In this document: one piece after another, positions 5,133-11,048 of the stretch
Layout: each line of letters opens with the position of its first letter
Numbering within the stretch: position 1 is the first letter of the stretch
NCBI GenBank assembly: GCA_026988135.1
Contig: JALSLT010000074.1
Coordinates: forward strand, 1-11,048
Length of the DNA stretch: 11,048 bases
From: Desulfurobacterium sp.
GTDB lineage: Bacteria; Aquificota; Aquificia; Desulfurobacteriales; Desulfurobacteriaceae
Direction of reading: 5' to 3'
The notes under the pieces: generated by a model
Database searches by the model: none
What the model was told of the DNA's origin: nothing
What the model saw: the letters and a program-made list of their open reading frames with translations, nothing else
Program-made: the position numbers and the translations under genes

Positions 5133-5382
5133 CTGTAAAAAAAGTTATCGCCCCGAGAAAAACACCTGGTAAATTACAAACTATAATCGGCCAATCTTTT
5201 TTCTCTTTTAGGAAAGCATAAAGTATCCATGAAATACAATTTATAACGGTAACAGCAGGAAGGACCACTGAACCTTTCCGGTCAGAAAGGTTCAGCTTTA
5301 TCTGATCTATATAGGAAACATACATAGTCGTTGCCATTAAAGACGCAAACCATCCAATTCTATTCACCAACTTCTGTTCCAT
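5122..5382 (-). CDS. SemiSWEET-like (PQ-loop/MtN3 family) small membrane protein
   Basis: An 86-residue protein with three predicted membrane helices (about 8-26, 39-58 and 64-83), the size and topology of bacterial SemiSWEETs. Those dimerise to form sugar uniporters. Supporting positions are IGWFASL (9-15), SYIDQIKLNL (23-32), the second-helix ISWILYAF (50-57) with W52, and IIVCNLPGV (66-74) with N70. W52 and N70 correspond by inspection to the substrate-pocket Trp/Asn of the family. The hallmark Pro-Gln after helix 1 is changed to Asp-Gln (26-27). The substrate cannot be told from the sequence. The ATG at 5382 lies 3 bp after the typA stop, with only a weak CAGGG-like site, so expression probably depends on coupling to typA. 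The coding sequence contains a perfect 11-bp hairpin (5268-5295). Confidence 0.78.
   Translation of the reverse strand: MEQKLVNRIGWFASLMATTMYVSYIDQIKLNLSDRKGSVVLPAVTVINCISWILYAFLKEKKDWPIIVCNLPGVFLGAITFFTANF
5268..5295. terminator. Perfect 11-bp hairpin, possible purKE 3'-end signal
   Basis: CTGAACCTTTC (5268-5278) and GAAAGGTTCAG (5285-5295) are exact reverse complements with a 6-nt loop. It lies inside the SemiSWEET-like gene (coding LNLSDRKGS on the minus strand) and 135 bp downstream of the purE stop. On the plus strand it is followed by CTTTATCT, a poor U-tract, so the terminator call is tentative. It is the only strong hairpin near the end of purE. Confidence 0.4.
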
Positions 5383-5385
5383 TCT

Positions 5386-7191
5386 TTAACCCTGCTTCTT
5401 AGCCATCCTTTTTCTTTCACTTATATCAAGATATCTCTTTCTTATTCTGATATTTTCAGGAGTTACCTCTACAAGCTCATCTTCCTCTATCCACTCAAGA
5501 GCTTTTTCCAAAGTCATCTCAACAGGAGGAACAAGTTTTATCGCATCATCGCTACCTGAAGCACGAACGTTTGTAAGTTTTTTCCCTTTTATAGGATTAA
5601 CATCTATATCTCCGCTTCTACTATGCTCCCCTATAATCATTCCGGTATAAACTTTATCTCCTGGTTTAACAAATAGCTTTCCTCTTTCCTGAAGGTTATA
5701 GAGAGCATAACCGGCATTTTCCCCGTTTGCCATGGAAACCATAGCACCGTTCATTCTTCTGTAAGGTTGCCCGGAAAATTCCCTGTACTCCAAGAAAGAA
5801 CTATTCATTATACCTTCACCTTTGGTGTCTGTTAAAAACTCACTTCTATAGCCTATAAGCCCTCTTGAGGGAATTTCAAACTCAACCCTTGTTCTACCGT
5901 TACCCATAGGCATCATAGTAACCATTTCAGCTTTACGTTTTCCCAACTTCTCTATTACTGTACCTACAAAATCATCAGGAACATCAACAACAAGAAGTTC
6001 GAATGGCTCAAGATGTTTTCCGCTCTCCTCTTTTACTATTACTTGAGGTCTGCTTATTGAAAATTCGTAGCCCTCTCTTCTAAGATTTTCGGCAAGGATA
6101 GAAATCTGCAGCTCACCTCTTCCCGATACCCTGAATTTACCTTCGCCTATTTCCTCAAAACGCATAGCTATATTCGTTCTGGCTTCTTTTACAAGTCTAT
6201 CCTTCAACTTTGTAGCCGTAACATGCTTTCCTTCAGTCCCGGCAAGAGGAGAATCGTTCACACTTAAATACACACTCAACGTAGGTTCTTCTATATGTAG
6301 AGGTTCCAACGGTTCAGGATGCTCAACATCAGCCACCGTATCTCCAATATCAATAGTTTCAAACCCTGCAAAAGCAATAATATCCCCAGAAAAAGCTTCA
6401 TCTATTTCAACTCTATCAAGCCCTTTAAAGCCTATAAGCTTTGTGATTTTTCCGTTTACTGTCTCACCAATTTTCTTAACAAGTAAAACGTTCTGTCCTT
6501 TTTTAACTTTTCCGTTAAAAATTCTAGCTATTGCAATCCTTCCGACATAATTGTCGTAATCAAGGGTAAAAGCCTGCATTTGGAGAGGATTGTCCGAACT
6601 TCCCGAAGGAGAAGGAACTTGAGAAACTATAGTTTCAAAAAGCGGTTTTAAATCGGTATTTTCCTCATCGAGATTATACTTAGCATAACCATCCCTTGCA
6701 GCAGCATAAATTACAGGAAAATCAAGCTGGTCATCAGTAGCACCGAGATTGGCAAAAAGGTCAAAAACCTCATCAACGACCCTATCGGGCTCAGCAGCCG
6801 GTTTATCTATTTTATTAACCACGACAATAGGTTTTAAGCCAAGAGAAAGAGCTTTTTTAACAACAAATTTTGTCTGAGGCATTACCCCTTCCTGAGCATC
6901 AACAAGAAGAAGAACACCATCAACCATTTTTAAAACTCGCTCCACCTCTCCGCCAAAATCGGAGTGACCTGGTGTGTCTATTATGTTTATCTTGTAATCT
7001 CCGTAATAGATAGCGGTATTTTTCGAAAGAATGGTAATTCCTCTTTCCTTTTCTATATCATCGGAATCCATTACCCTTTCACCGAAATCTTTTCTTTCGC
7101 TCAAAGTCCCACTCTGCCTTAAAAGACCATCAACAAGAGTGGTTTTTCCATGGTCAACATGGGCAATAACAGCAATATTTTTTATTTCCAT
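5386..7191 (-). CDS. typA: Translational GTPase TypA/BipA
   Basis: TypA/BipA is a ribosome-associated GTPase of the EF-G/LepA class, involved in stress and low-temperature growth and in 50S subunit assembly. At 601 residues it has the full usual length. The G domain shows G1 AHVDHGKTT (10-18), the family-typical EKERGITILSKNTA (47-60), G3 DTPGHSDFGGE (72-82) and G4 NKIDKP (126-131). EF-G-like domains III and V follow, then the BipA-specific C-terminal domain containing KGEGIMNSSFLEY. The ATG at 7191 is preceded on this strand by a GGGAAGG site six bases away (7198-7204). A good promoter lies at 7230-7257. It is the first gene of a two-gene unit with the SemiSWEET-like protein 3 bp downstream, and it diverges from mazG. 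Confidence 0.98.
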   Translation of the reverse strand: MEIKNIAVIAHVDHGKTTLVDGLLRQSGTLSERKDFGERVMDSDDIEKERGITILSKNTAIYYGDYKINIIDTPGHSDFGGEVERVLKMVDGVLLLVDAQEGVMPQTKFVVKKALSLGLKPIVVVNKIDKPAAEPDRVVDEVFDLFANLGATDDQLDFPVIYAAARDGYAKYNLDEENTDLKPLFETIVSQVPSPSGSSDNPLQMQAFTLDYDNYVGRIAIARIFNGKVKKGQNVLLVKKIGETVNGKITKLIGFKGLDRVEIDEAFSGDIIAFAGFETIDIGDTVADVEHPEPLEPLHIEEPTLSVYLSVNDSPLAGTEGKHVTATKLKDRLVKEARTNIAMRFEEIGEGKFRVSGRGELQISILAENLRREGYEFSISRPQVIVKEESGKHLEPFELLVVDVPDDFVGTVIEKLGKRKAEMVTMMPMGNGRTRVEFEIPSRGLIGYRSEFLTDTKGEGIMNSSFLEYREFSGQPYRRMNGAMVSMANGENAGYALYNLQERGKLFVKPGDKVYTGMIIGEHSRSGDIDVNPIKGKKLTNVRASGSDDAIKLVPPVEMTLEKALEWIEEDELVEVTPENIRIRKRYLDISERKRMAKKQG

Positions 7192-7229
7192 AACATTCCT
7201 TCCCTAAATTTTATAGATTTGAAAGGCTA

Positions 7230-7257
7230 AATATACACGGGAAAAGTTAGAAGTCAA
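7230..7257 (-). promoter_or_regulatory. Sigma-70-type promoter for typA
   Basis: Reading the minus strand, the -35 TTGACT (7252-7257) is separated by 16 bp from the -10 TATATT (7230-7235), with TG directly before the -10. Each hexamer differs from consensus at one position. The predicted start is near 7222, giving a leader of about 30 nt before the typA ATG. Confidence 0.65.
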
Positions 7258-7261
7258 ATAG

Positions 7262-7267
7262 TATAAT
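7262..7267 (+). promoter_or_regulatory. -10 element (TATAAT) for the mazG operon
   Basis: A perfect TATAAT lies 20 bp before the mazG start, but no TTGACA-like -35 is found at 16-18 bp spacing. If used, transcription would begin near 7274, only a few bases before AGGAGG (7277-7282), leaving a leader of about 14 nt. It sits next to the -35 of the divergent typA promoter, so the two could compete. Confidence 0.5.
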
Positions 7268-7287
7268 TTCAACAACAGGAGGTTTGT

Positions 7288-8073
7288 ATGTATAAATTTG
7301 ACGACCTAATAAAAATTATGGAAACATTAAGATCGAAAGACGGTTGTCCCTGGGATAGAGAACAAACTCATGACACTCTTTTACCTTATCTTCTTGAAGA
7401 AACTTACGAATTCATAGATTCCGTAAAAGAAAAAGATTACAAAAATATGGAAGAAGAACTGGGCGATTTACTCCTCCAAGTTCTATTTCACTCTCAAATT
7501 GCCCGAGAAAACAAACAATTCACAATAGAAGAGGTAATTAACACAATATCTAAAAAGCTTATACACAGGCATCCCCACGTATTTGGAGATAGGAAAGAGA
7601 TTCAAACAGCTGATGATGTCCTAAAAAACTGGGAAAACTTCAAAAAAGAAGAAGGAAAAAAAAGAAGCTCCATAATCGATGGCGTACCGAAATCGATGCC
7701 TCCGATAGAAAGAGCTGTAAAACTTCAAAAAAAAGTGGCAAAAGTCGGATTCGACTGGTCAGAAATAAAAGACGTAATTAAAAAAGTTAATGAAGAATGG
7801 CAAGAATTAAAAGAAGCGATAGAACTAAATGATAGAGCAAAAATGGAAGAAGAGCTCGGAGACTTCCTGTTTTCTATCGTAAACTTATCAAGATTTTTAA
7901 ACATTGACCCAACAATAGCTCTTCACGGAACAAATAAAAAATTCACAAAAAGATTCAAAAGGATGGAAGAAATGGCAAAAGGAGAAAACAAATCTCTTGA
8001 AAATATGAATCTAAAAGAGATGGATTATCTATGGGAAACCGCTAAAAAGGAGGAGAGAGATGTCAGTATTTAA
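7288..8073 (+). CDS. mazG: Nucleoside triphosphate pyrophosphohydrolase MazG
   Basis: MazG hydrolyses (d)NTPs to NMP and pyrophosphate, cleaning the nucleotide pool and, in some bacteria, lowering (p)ppGpp. The 261-residue protein is the two-domain form. The N-terminal domain has the family signature LRSKDGCPWDREQTHDTL (14-31), EETYE (37-41) and ELGDLLLQVLFHSQIA (57-72). The C-terminal domain has GFDW (154-157), EEWQE (169-173) and EELGDFLFS (188-196). The metal-binding EExxE...ExxD pattern is present in both halves. In E. coli only the C-terminal domain is the main catalytic unit. The ATG at 7288 has AGGAGG (7277-7282) five bases upstream. It begins a five-gene run and overlaps the next gene by 14 bp. 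Confidence 0.96.
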   Translation: MYKFDDLIKIMETLRSKDGCPWDREQTHDTLLPYLLEETYEFIDSVKEKDYKNMEEELGDLLLQVLFHSQIARENKQFTIEEVINTISKKLIHRHPHVFGDRKEIQTADDVLKNWENFKKEEGKKRSSIIDGVPKSMPPIERAVKLQKKVAKVGFDWSEIKDVIKKVNEEWQELKEAIELNDRAKMEEELGDFLFSIVNLSRFLNIDPTIALHGTNKKFTKRFKRMEEMAKGENKSLENMNLKEMDYLWETAKKEERDVSI

Positions 8074-8542
8074 CACCATACTTTACCCCACAGACTTTTC
8101 GGACCTGGCTGAAGTCGCAAAAAACTATGTAAGCAGACTTAAAGACGCAAACGCTAAAAAAGTAATTGTTCTTCACATTATCCATCCCCTTGAATTTAGT
8201 CTCCCACAGTTTGACGACCCGTTTGCTCTTGATGTTGCAGCAATCTACGCCCACATACCCGAAATAGAAAAAGCGATTTTAGACAGACACCAAGAGCAAC
8301 TCCAACAGGTCAAGCACGAACTTGAAAAAGTCGGATATGAAGTGGAAACCGTAATGACAGTAGGAAATCCGAAAGAAGAAATTGTTAATACTGCGGAAGA
8401 GAAAAAAGTTAACGTGATAGTGATAGGCTATCACGGAAAAGGTCTCCTCGAAAGAATTTTGGAAATGGGAAGTACAACAAAAACCGTAATAAAAAAAGCC
8501 CAATGCCCGGTTTTAGTTGTTAAAAAGGAGGAACACAGATGA
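8060..8542 (+). CDS. Universal stress protein (UspA family)
   Basis: A 160-residue single-domain universal stress protein with a Rossmann-like fold. The N-terminus has NTILYPTDFSDLA (5-17), and KVIVLHII (34-41) forms strand 2. The C-terminal nucleotide-binding segment is VIVIGYHGKGLLERILEMGS (119-138), followed by TTKTVIKKAQCPVLVVKK. The usual ATP-binding pattern is Gx2Gx9G(S/T). Here it is G123-x2-G126-x10-G137-S138, one residue longer, so ATP binding is likely but not certain. Family members respond to stress or energy limitation; the exact role here is unknown. The ATG at 8060 has AAGGAGG (8047-8053) six bases upstream, overlaps mazG by 14 bp and mtnA by 4 bp, so it is co-translated in the operon. 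Confidence 0.92.
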   Translation: MSVFNTILYPTDFSDLAEVAKNYVSRLKDANAKKVIVLHIIHPLEFSLPQFDDPFALDVAAIYAHIPEIEKAILDRHQEQLQQVKHELEKVGYEVETVMTVGNPKEEIVNTAEEKKVNVIVIGYHGKGLLERILEMGSTTKTVIKKAQCPVLVVKKEEHR

Positions 8543-9603
8543 GGCAAATCAGAGATATCCGTCCCCTCAAATGGGAAGGAAATGCCTTAATGCTTATTGA
8601 CCAGAGAAAACTTCCCCATAAAGAAGAATGGATTACCTGCAAAAACTACGAAGATGTTGCCAAAGCCATAGAAGATATGGTTATAAGAGGAGCACCGGCA
8701 ATAGGTGTTACCGCTGCCTACGGCGTAACCTTAGGAGCAAAAGAACTGGCAATAAAAGCCAAAGACATAAACGAATTTAAAATGTTTGCCGAACTTGTTA
8801 TAAACAGACTTGCAACTACAAGACCGACAGCAGTAAATCTATTCTGGGCATTAAAAAGAATGAAAAGCATCATAGATGCAGGAACAAGCATAGAGGACAT
8901 TCTTCTTGCACTTGAAACAGAAGCAAAAAACATAGAGATTCAAGATATAGATAGAAACAAAAAAATAGGCATGTACGGGGCGGAAATTTTAGGGAACAAA
9001 GAAACTATCCTAACCCACTGCAACACCGGGGCTCTCGCAACAGCAGGTTTTGGAACGGCTCTTGGCGTTATAAGAGCAGCTTACCAGATGGAAAAGGAAA
9101 TACTTGTTTATGTTGACGAAACAAGACCATACCTACAAGGAGCGAGGCTAACAGCATGGGAATTGGAGCAAGAAGGAATACCTTACTATCTCATAACCGA
9201 TAATATGGCAGGATGGTTTACGGCCTTAGGAGAAATAACCTGCATGATTGTAGGAGCGGATAGAATAGCTATTAACGGTGATACCGCAAACAAAATCGGA
9301 ACATATAATCTTTCCGTTCTTGCAAAAGAACACGGAATACCGTTTTACATAGCAGCTCCGTCATCAACCTTCGATTTCTCGATAAAAACAGGAACGGAAA
9401 TCCCGATAGAAGACCGCTCTCCGGATGAGGTGGTTTACTGCCATTGCTCAGACTGCAGAATAGCTCCGGAAAACGCCCGGGTTAAAAATCCTGCTTTTGA
9501 CGTAACCCCCCACGAAAGCATTACGGGAATAATCACCGAAAGAGGAGTAATTCAATCTCCAAACGAAAATAAAATTAAAAAATTCTTCGAACTGGAAGAT
9601 TAA
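8539..9603 (+). CDS. mtnA: S-methyl-5-thioribose-1-phosphate isomerase MtnA
   Basis: MtnA converts 5-methylthioribose-1-phosphate to methylthioribulose-1-phosphate in methionine salvage, recycling methylthioadenosine from polyamine synthesis. The 354 residues are the usual length. It shows MVIRGAPAIGVTAAYG (47-62), TTRPTAVNL (93-101), THCNTGALAT (159-168) with catalytic C161, DETRPYLQGARLTAWEL (193-209), GADRIAINGDTANKIGTY (239-256) with catalytic D241, and PAFDVTPHESITGIITE (318-334). Those residues fit the Cys160/Asp240 pair of the B. subtilis enzyme. A CxCxxC cluster (C301, C303, C306) sits just before RIAP, where most family members have no such cysteines. No other methionine-salvage gene is in the window. 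The ATG overlaps the usp stop by 4 bp, with AAGGAGG (8525-8531) upstream. Confidence 0.96.
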   Translation: MRQIRDIRPLKWEGNALMLIDQRKLPHKEEWITCKNYEDVAKAIEDMVIRGAPAIGVTAAYGVTLGAKELAIKAKDINEFKMFAELVINRLATTRPTAVNLFWALKRMKSIIDAGTSIEDILLALETEAKNIEIQDIDRNKKIGMYGAEILGNKETILTHCNTGALATAGFGTALGVIRAAYQMEKEILVYVDETRPYLQGARLTAWELEQEGIPYYLITDNMAGWFTALGEITCMIVGADRIAINGDTANKIGTYNLSVLAKEHGIPFYIAAPSSTFDFSIKTGTEIPIEDRSPDEVVYCHCSDCRIAPENARVKNPAFDVTPHESITGIITERGVIQSPNENKIKKFFELED

Positions 9604-10173
9604 GTGATAGATTTTATAGAAGGAGAAGTAAAATTCAAGTATCCTGACGGTATAGGTGTAAGTTGCGGTGGAATGGGGATAAAAATCCTCATTCCAACCC
9701 AGTTTCTTGCCAAAGTTAAACCCGGTGCAAAAGTTTTTCTATTTATAAAACTATTACTACCTCAGGAAGGCTCTCCAACTGTTTACGGATTTGAAAAAGA
9801 AGAAGACCGAAAACTGTTTGAATTACTAATCAAAACACCGAAGGTAGGTTCTCGTACAGCTTTAAATATTTTATCCCATTTCAATAAAAAAGAACTTGAG
9901 CAGATAGTATCTTCAAAAGATATAAAAACCTTATCCACCGTCCCCGGGCTTGGAAAAAAATTATCAGAAAGACTAATTTTCGAGCTATCCAGAAAACTTA
10001 AAACAGAAGAAACAGGAAAAAATTTTGAAATTCTCGAAATTTTAGAAAATTTAGGATACCAAAGGAAAGAAATTATAAACGCTTTAAATAAACTGGAAAC
10101 AGAAAATCTCCCTCTGGAAAAGATTGTAAAAAAACTGACCGGAATACTGTCCGGAGGAAAATTTGGAAGATAG
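9604..10173 (+). CDS. ruvA: Holliday junction branch migration protein RuvA
   Basis: RuvA binds the four-way Holliday junction as a tetramer and loads the RuvB motor. The 189-residue protein has an N-terminal OB-fold (about 1-62, beginning IDFIEGEV and ending TVYGF). Two helix-hairpin-helix motifs follow: LIKTPKVGSRTALNIL (75-90) and STVPGLGKKLSERLIFEL (111-128). The C-terminal three-helix domain III (about 141-180) contacts RuvB. The first HhH has TPKVGS where many RuvA proteins have a G(I/V)GP core. The GTG at 9604 directly abuts the mtnA stop and has only a weak GGAAG site (9594-9598), so translation probably depends on coupling. Its end carries the ruvB ribosome binding site, and the two genes overlap by 11 bp. 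Confidence 0.94.
   Translation: MIDFIEGEVKFKYPDGIGVSCGGMGIKILIPTQFLAKVKPGAKVFLFIKLLLPQEGSPTVYGFEKEEDRKLFELLIKTPKVGSRTALNILSHFNKKELEQIVSSKDIKTLSTVPGLGKKLSERLIFELSRKLKTEETGKNFEILEILENLGYQRKEIINALNKLETENLPLEKIVKKLTGILSGGKFGR
10153..10157 (+). promoter_or_regulatory. Ribosome binding site GGAGG fixing the ruvB start
   Basis: GGAGG within the end of ruvA lies five bases before TTG (10163-10165). It decides the ruvB start: no ATG or GTG is found in frame between this site and the conserved LRPL segment. Confidence 0.75.
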
Positions 10174-11048
10174 ATCTCCTTTAAGACCTCTATTGCTTAG
10201 AGATTTCACGGGTCAGAAAAAAGTAAAACGCCTCCTTGAAATTGCTCTTTCCTCTGCAAAAAGAAGGGAAGCCACTCTTGACCATATTCTATTTTACGGC
10301 CCTCCCGGCACGGGAAAAACAACACTTGCATCGATAATAGCCAATGAAATGGAAAAAAACGTTAAAATTGTATCGGCACCTCTGATAGAAAAGAAAGGGG
10401 ACCTGGTCGCTCTAATAAACTCTCTCTTCGAAGGGGATATTCTGTTTATCGATGAAATCCACAGATTATCAAAACAGATTGAAGAAACTATCTATTCGGC
10501 TATGGAAGACTTCAGAATAGACATTGTTTCAGGAGGGGGCTTAAAGGCACGAAACTTCAGCATAAACCTTCCAAAATTTACGCTAATAGGAGCCACCACA
10601 AGACTCAATCTTCTTTCATCACCTTTTAGAACAAGATTTGGGATAACCTGTCGTCTTGAGCTTTACAGCGTAGAAGAGCTTATAGAAATAGCAAAAAGAA
10701 ACACATCAAAACTTAATATAAACCTTAGTGAAGAAGCCCTTTTTGAAATTGCAAAATGTTCCCGGGGAACACCAAGGATTTTAAATCAGCTTTTAAAAAG
10801 GGTAAGAGATTATGCGGTTGTTCATAACTGGAAAATTGTTGACCGTGAAAAGGCCCTTCATATCTTGAGAGAATTGGGAATAGACGAAAACGGACTTGAT
10901 ATTATGGATAGGAAAATTCTACAAACAATAACAAATGTCTTTAAAGGAGGGCCTGTTGGACTTAATGCCCTGTCTCTATCTCTTAATGAAGATAAGGATA
11001 CGATAGAAAATGTTCATGAACCTTACCTTGTAAAGCTTGGATTCATAA
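10163..11048 (+). CDS. ruvB: Holliday junction DNA helicase RuvB (3' truncated by window edge)
   Basis: RuvB is the hexameric AAA+ motor that drives branch migration together with RuvA. 295 codons are visible and the frame runs off the window; the terminal TAA at 11046-11048 is out of frame. The start is TTG (10163), giving MEDRSPLRPLLLRDFTGQ. Walker A is GPPGTGKTT (46-54) and Walker B is ILFIDEIHRL (93-102). These are followed by YSAMEDFRIDI (111-121), sensor 1 LIGATTR (141-147), SPFRTRFGI (153-161) with the arginine-finger region, and sensor 2 RGTPRILNQLLKRVRDYA (201-218). The winged-helix domain begins MDRKIL (248-253) and GGPVGL (262-267) and continues to EPYL. Some usually invariant positions differ (GLGKTT to GTGKTT, SGP to SAP at 71-73, YPAMED to YSAMED). 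About 25-40 C-terminal residues are missing from view. Confidence 0.95.
   Translation, partial: MEDRSPLRPLLLRDFTGQKKVKRLLEIALSSAKRREATLDHILFYGPPGTGKTTLASIIANEMEKNVKIVSAPLIEKKGDLVALINSLFEGDILFIDEIHRLSKQIEETIYSAMEDFRIDIVSGGGLKARNFSINLPKFTLIGATTRLNLLSSPFRTRFGITCRLELYSVEELIEIAKRNTSKLNINLSEEALFEIAKCSRGTPRILNQLLKRVRDYAVVHNWKIVDREKALHILRELGIDENGLDIMDRKILQTITNVFKGGPVGLNALSLSLNEDKDTIENVHEPYLVKLGFI

Noticed and set aside
11046..11048. TAA at the very end of the window as the ruvB stop
   Set aside because: It is out of frame: the last full ruvB codon is ATA at 11045-11047, and the conserved C-terminal residues are still missing.

Overview
The window reads as a stretch of an AT-rich thermophile chromosome, most likely from the phylum Aquificota (a Desulfurobacteriaceae-like organism). 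This placement is an inference. It rests on Lys/Glu-rich proteins, heavy use of AGA/AGG (Arg) and ATA (Ile) codons, frequent TTG/GTG starts behind strong Shine-Dalgarno sequences, tightly overlapping genes, and one MotA followed by two MotB proteins, an arrangement known from Aquifex aeolicus. Almost all of the window is coding. No tRNA, rRNA, insertion sequence or CRISPR array is visible.

Layout. (1) 1-2445, plus strand: the 3' part of motA, two tandem motB genes and ruvX (yqgF), closely spaced or overlapping. These are flagellar stator genes with a house-keeping RNA-processing gene at the tail. (2) 2435-2971, minus: a stand-alone HNH endonuclease-family gene whose end overlaps ruvX tail-to-tail by 11 bp. 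(3) 2972-3453: a 482-bp gene-free stretch. Positions 3001-3420 are only about 23% GC by hand count, and the stretch is crowded with dyad symmetries. It includes a perfect 14-bp-stem hairpin just before the purK ribosome binding site. (4) 3454-5132, plus: purK-purE, the two-step conversion of AIR to CAIR in purine synthesis, overlapping by 4 bp. (5) 5122-7191, minus: typA/bipA (translational GTPase) followed by a small SemiSWEET-like membrane protein, which again ends with an 11-bp tail-to-tail overlap on purE. (6) 7192-7287: a 96-bp divergent promoter region. (7) 7288-11048, plus: mazG - universal stress protein - mtnA - ruvA - ruvB (3' end cut by the window). Successive genes overlap or abut (14 bp, 4 bp, 0 bp, 11 bp), so this is almost certainly one operon joining nucleotide-pool cleaning, stress response, methionine salvage and Holliday-junction branch migration.

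The gene content is mostly conserved and ordinary. The points most worth a second look are the structured, very AT-rich region before purK; the motB pair with almost identical plug/transmembrane segments but different periplasmic domains; a perfect 11-bp hairpin inside the SemiSWEET-like gene, placed to act on the opposing purE transcript; a CxCxxC cluster in MtnA; and a RuvB that departs from several consensus positions.
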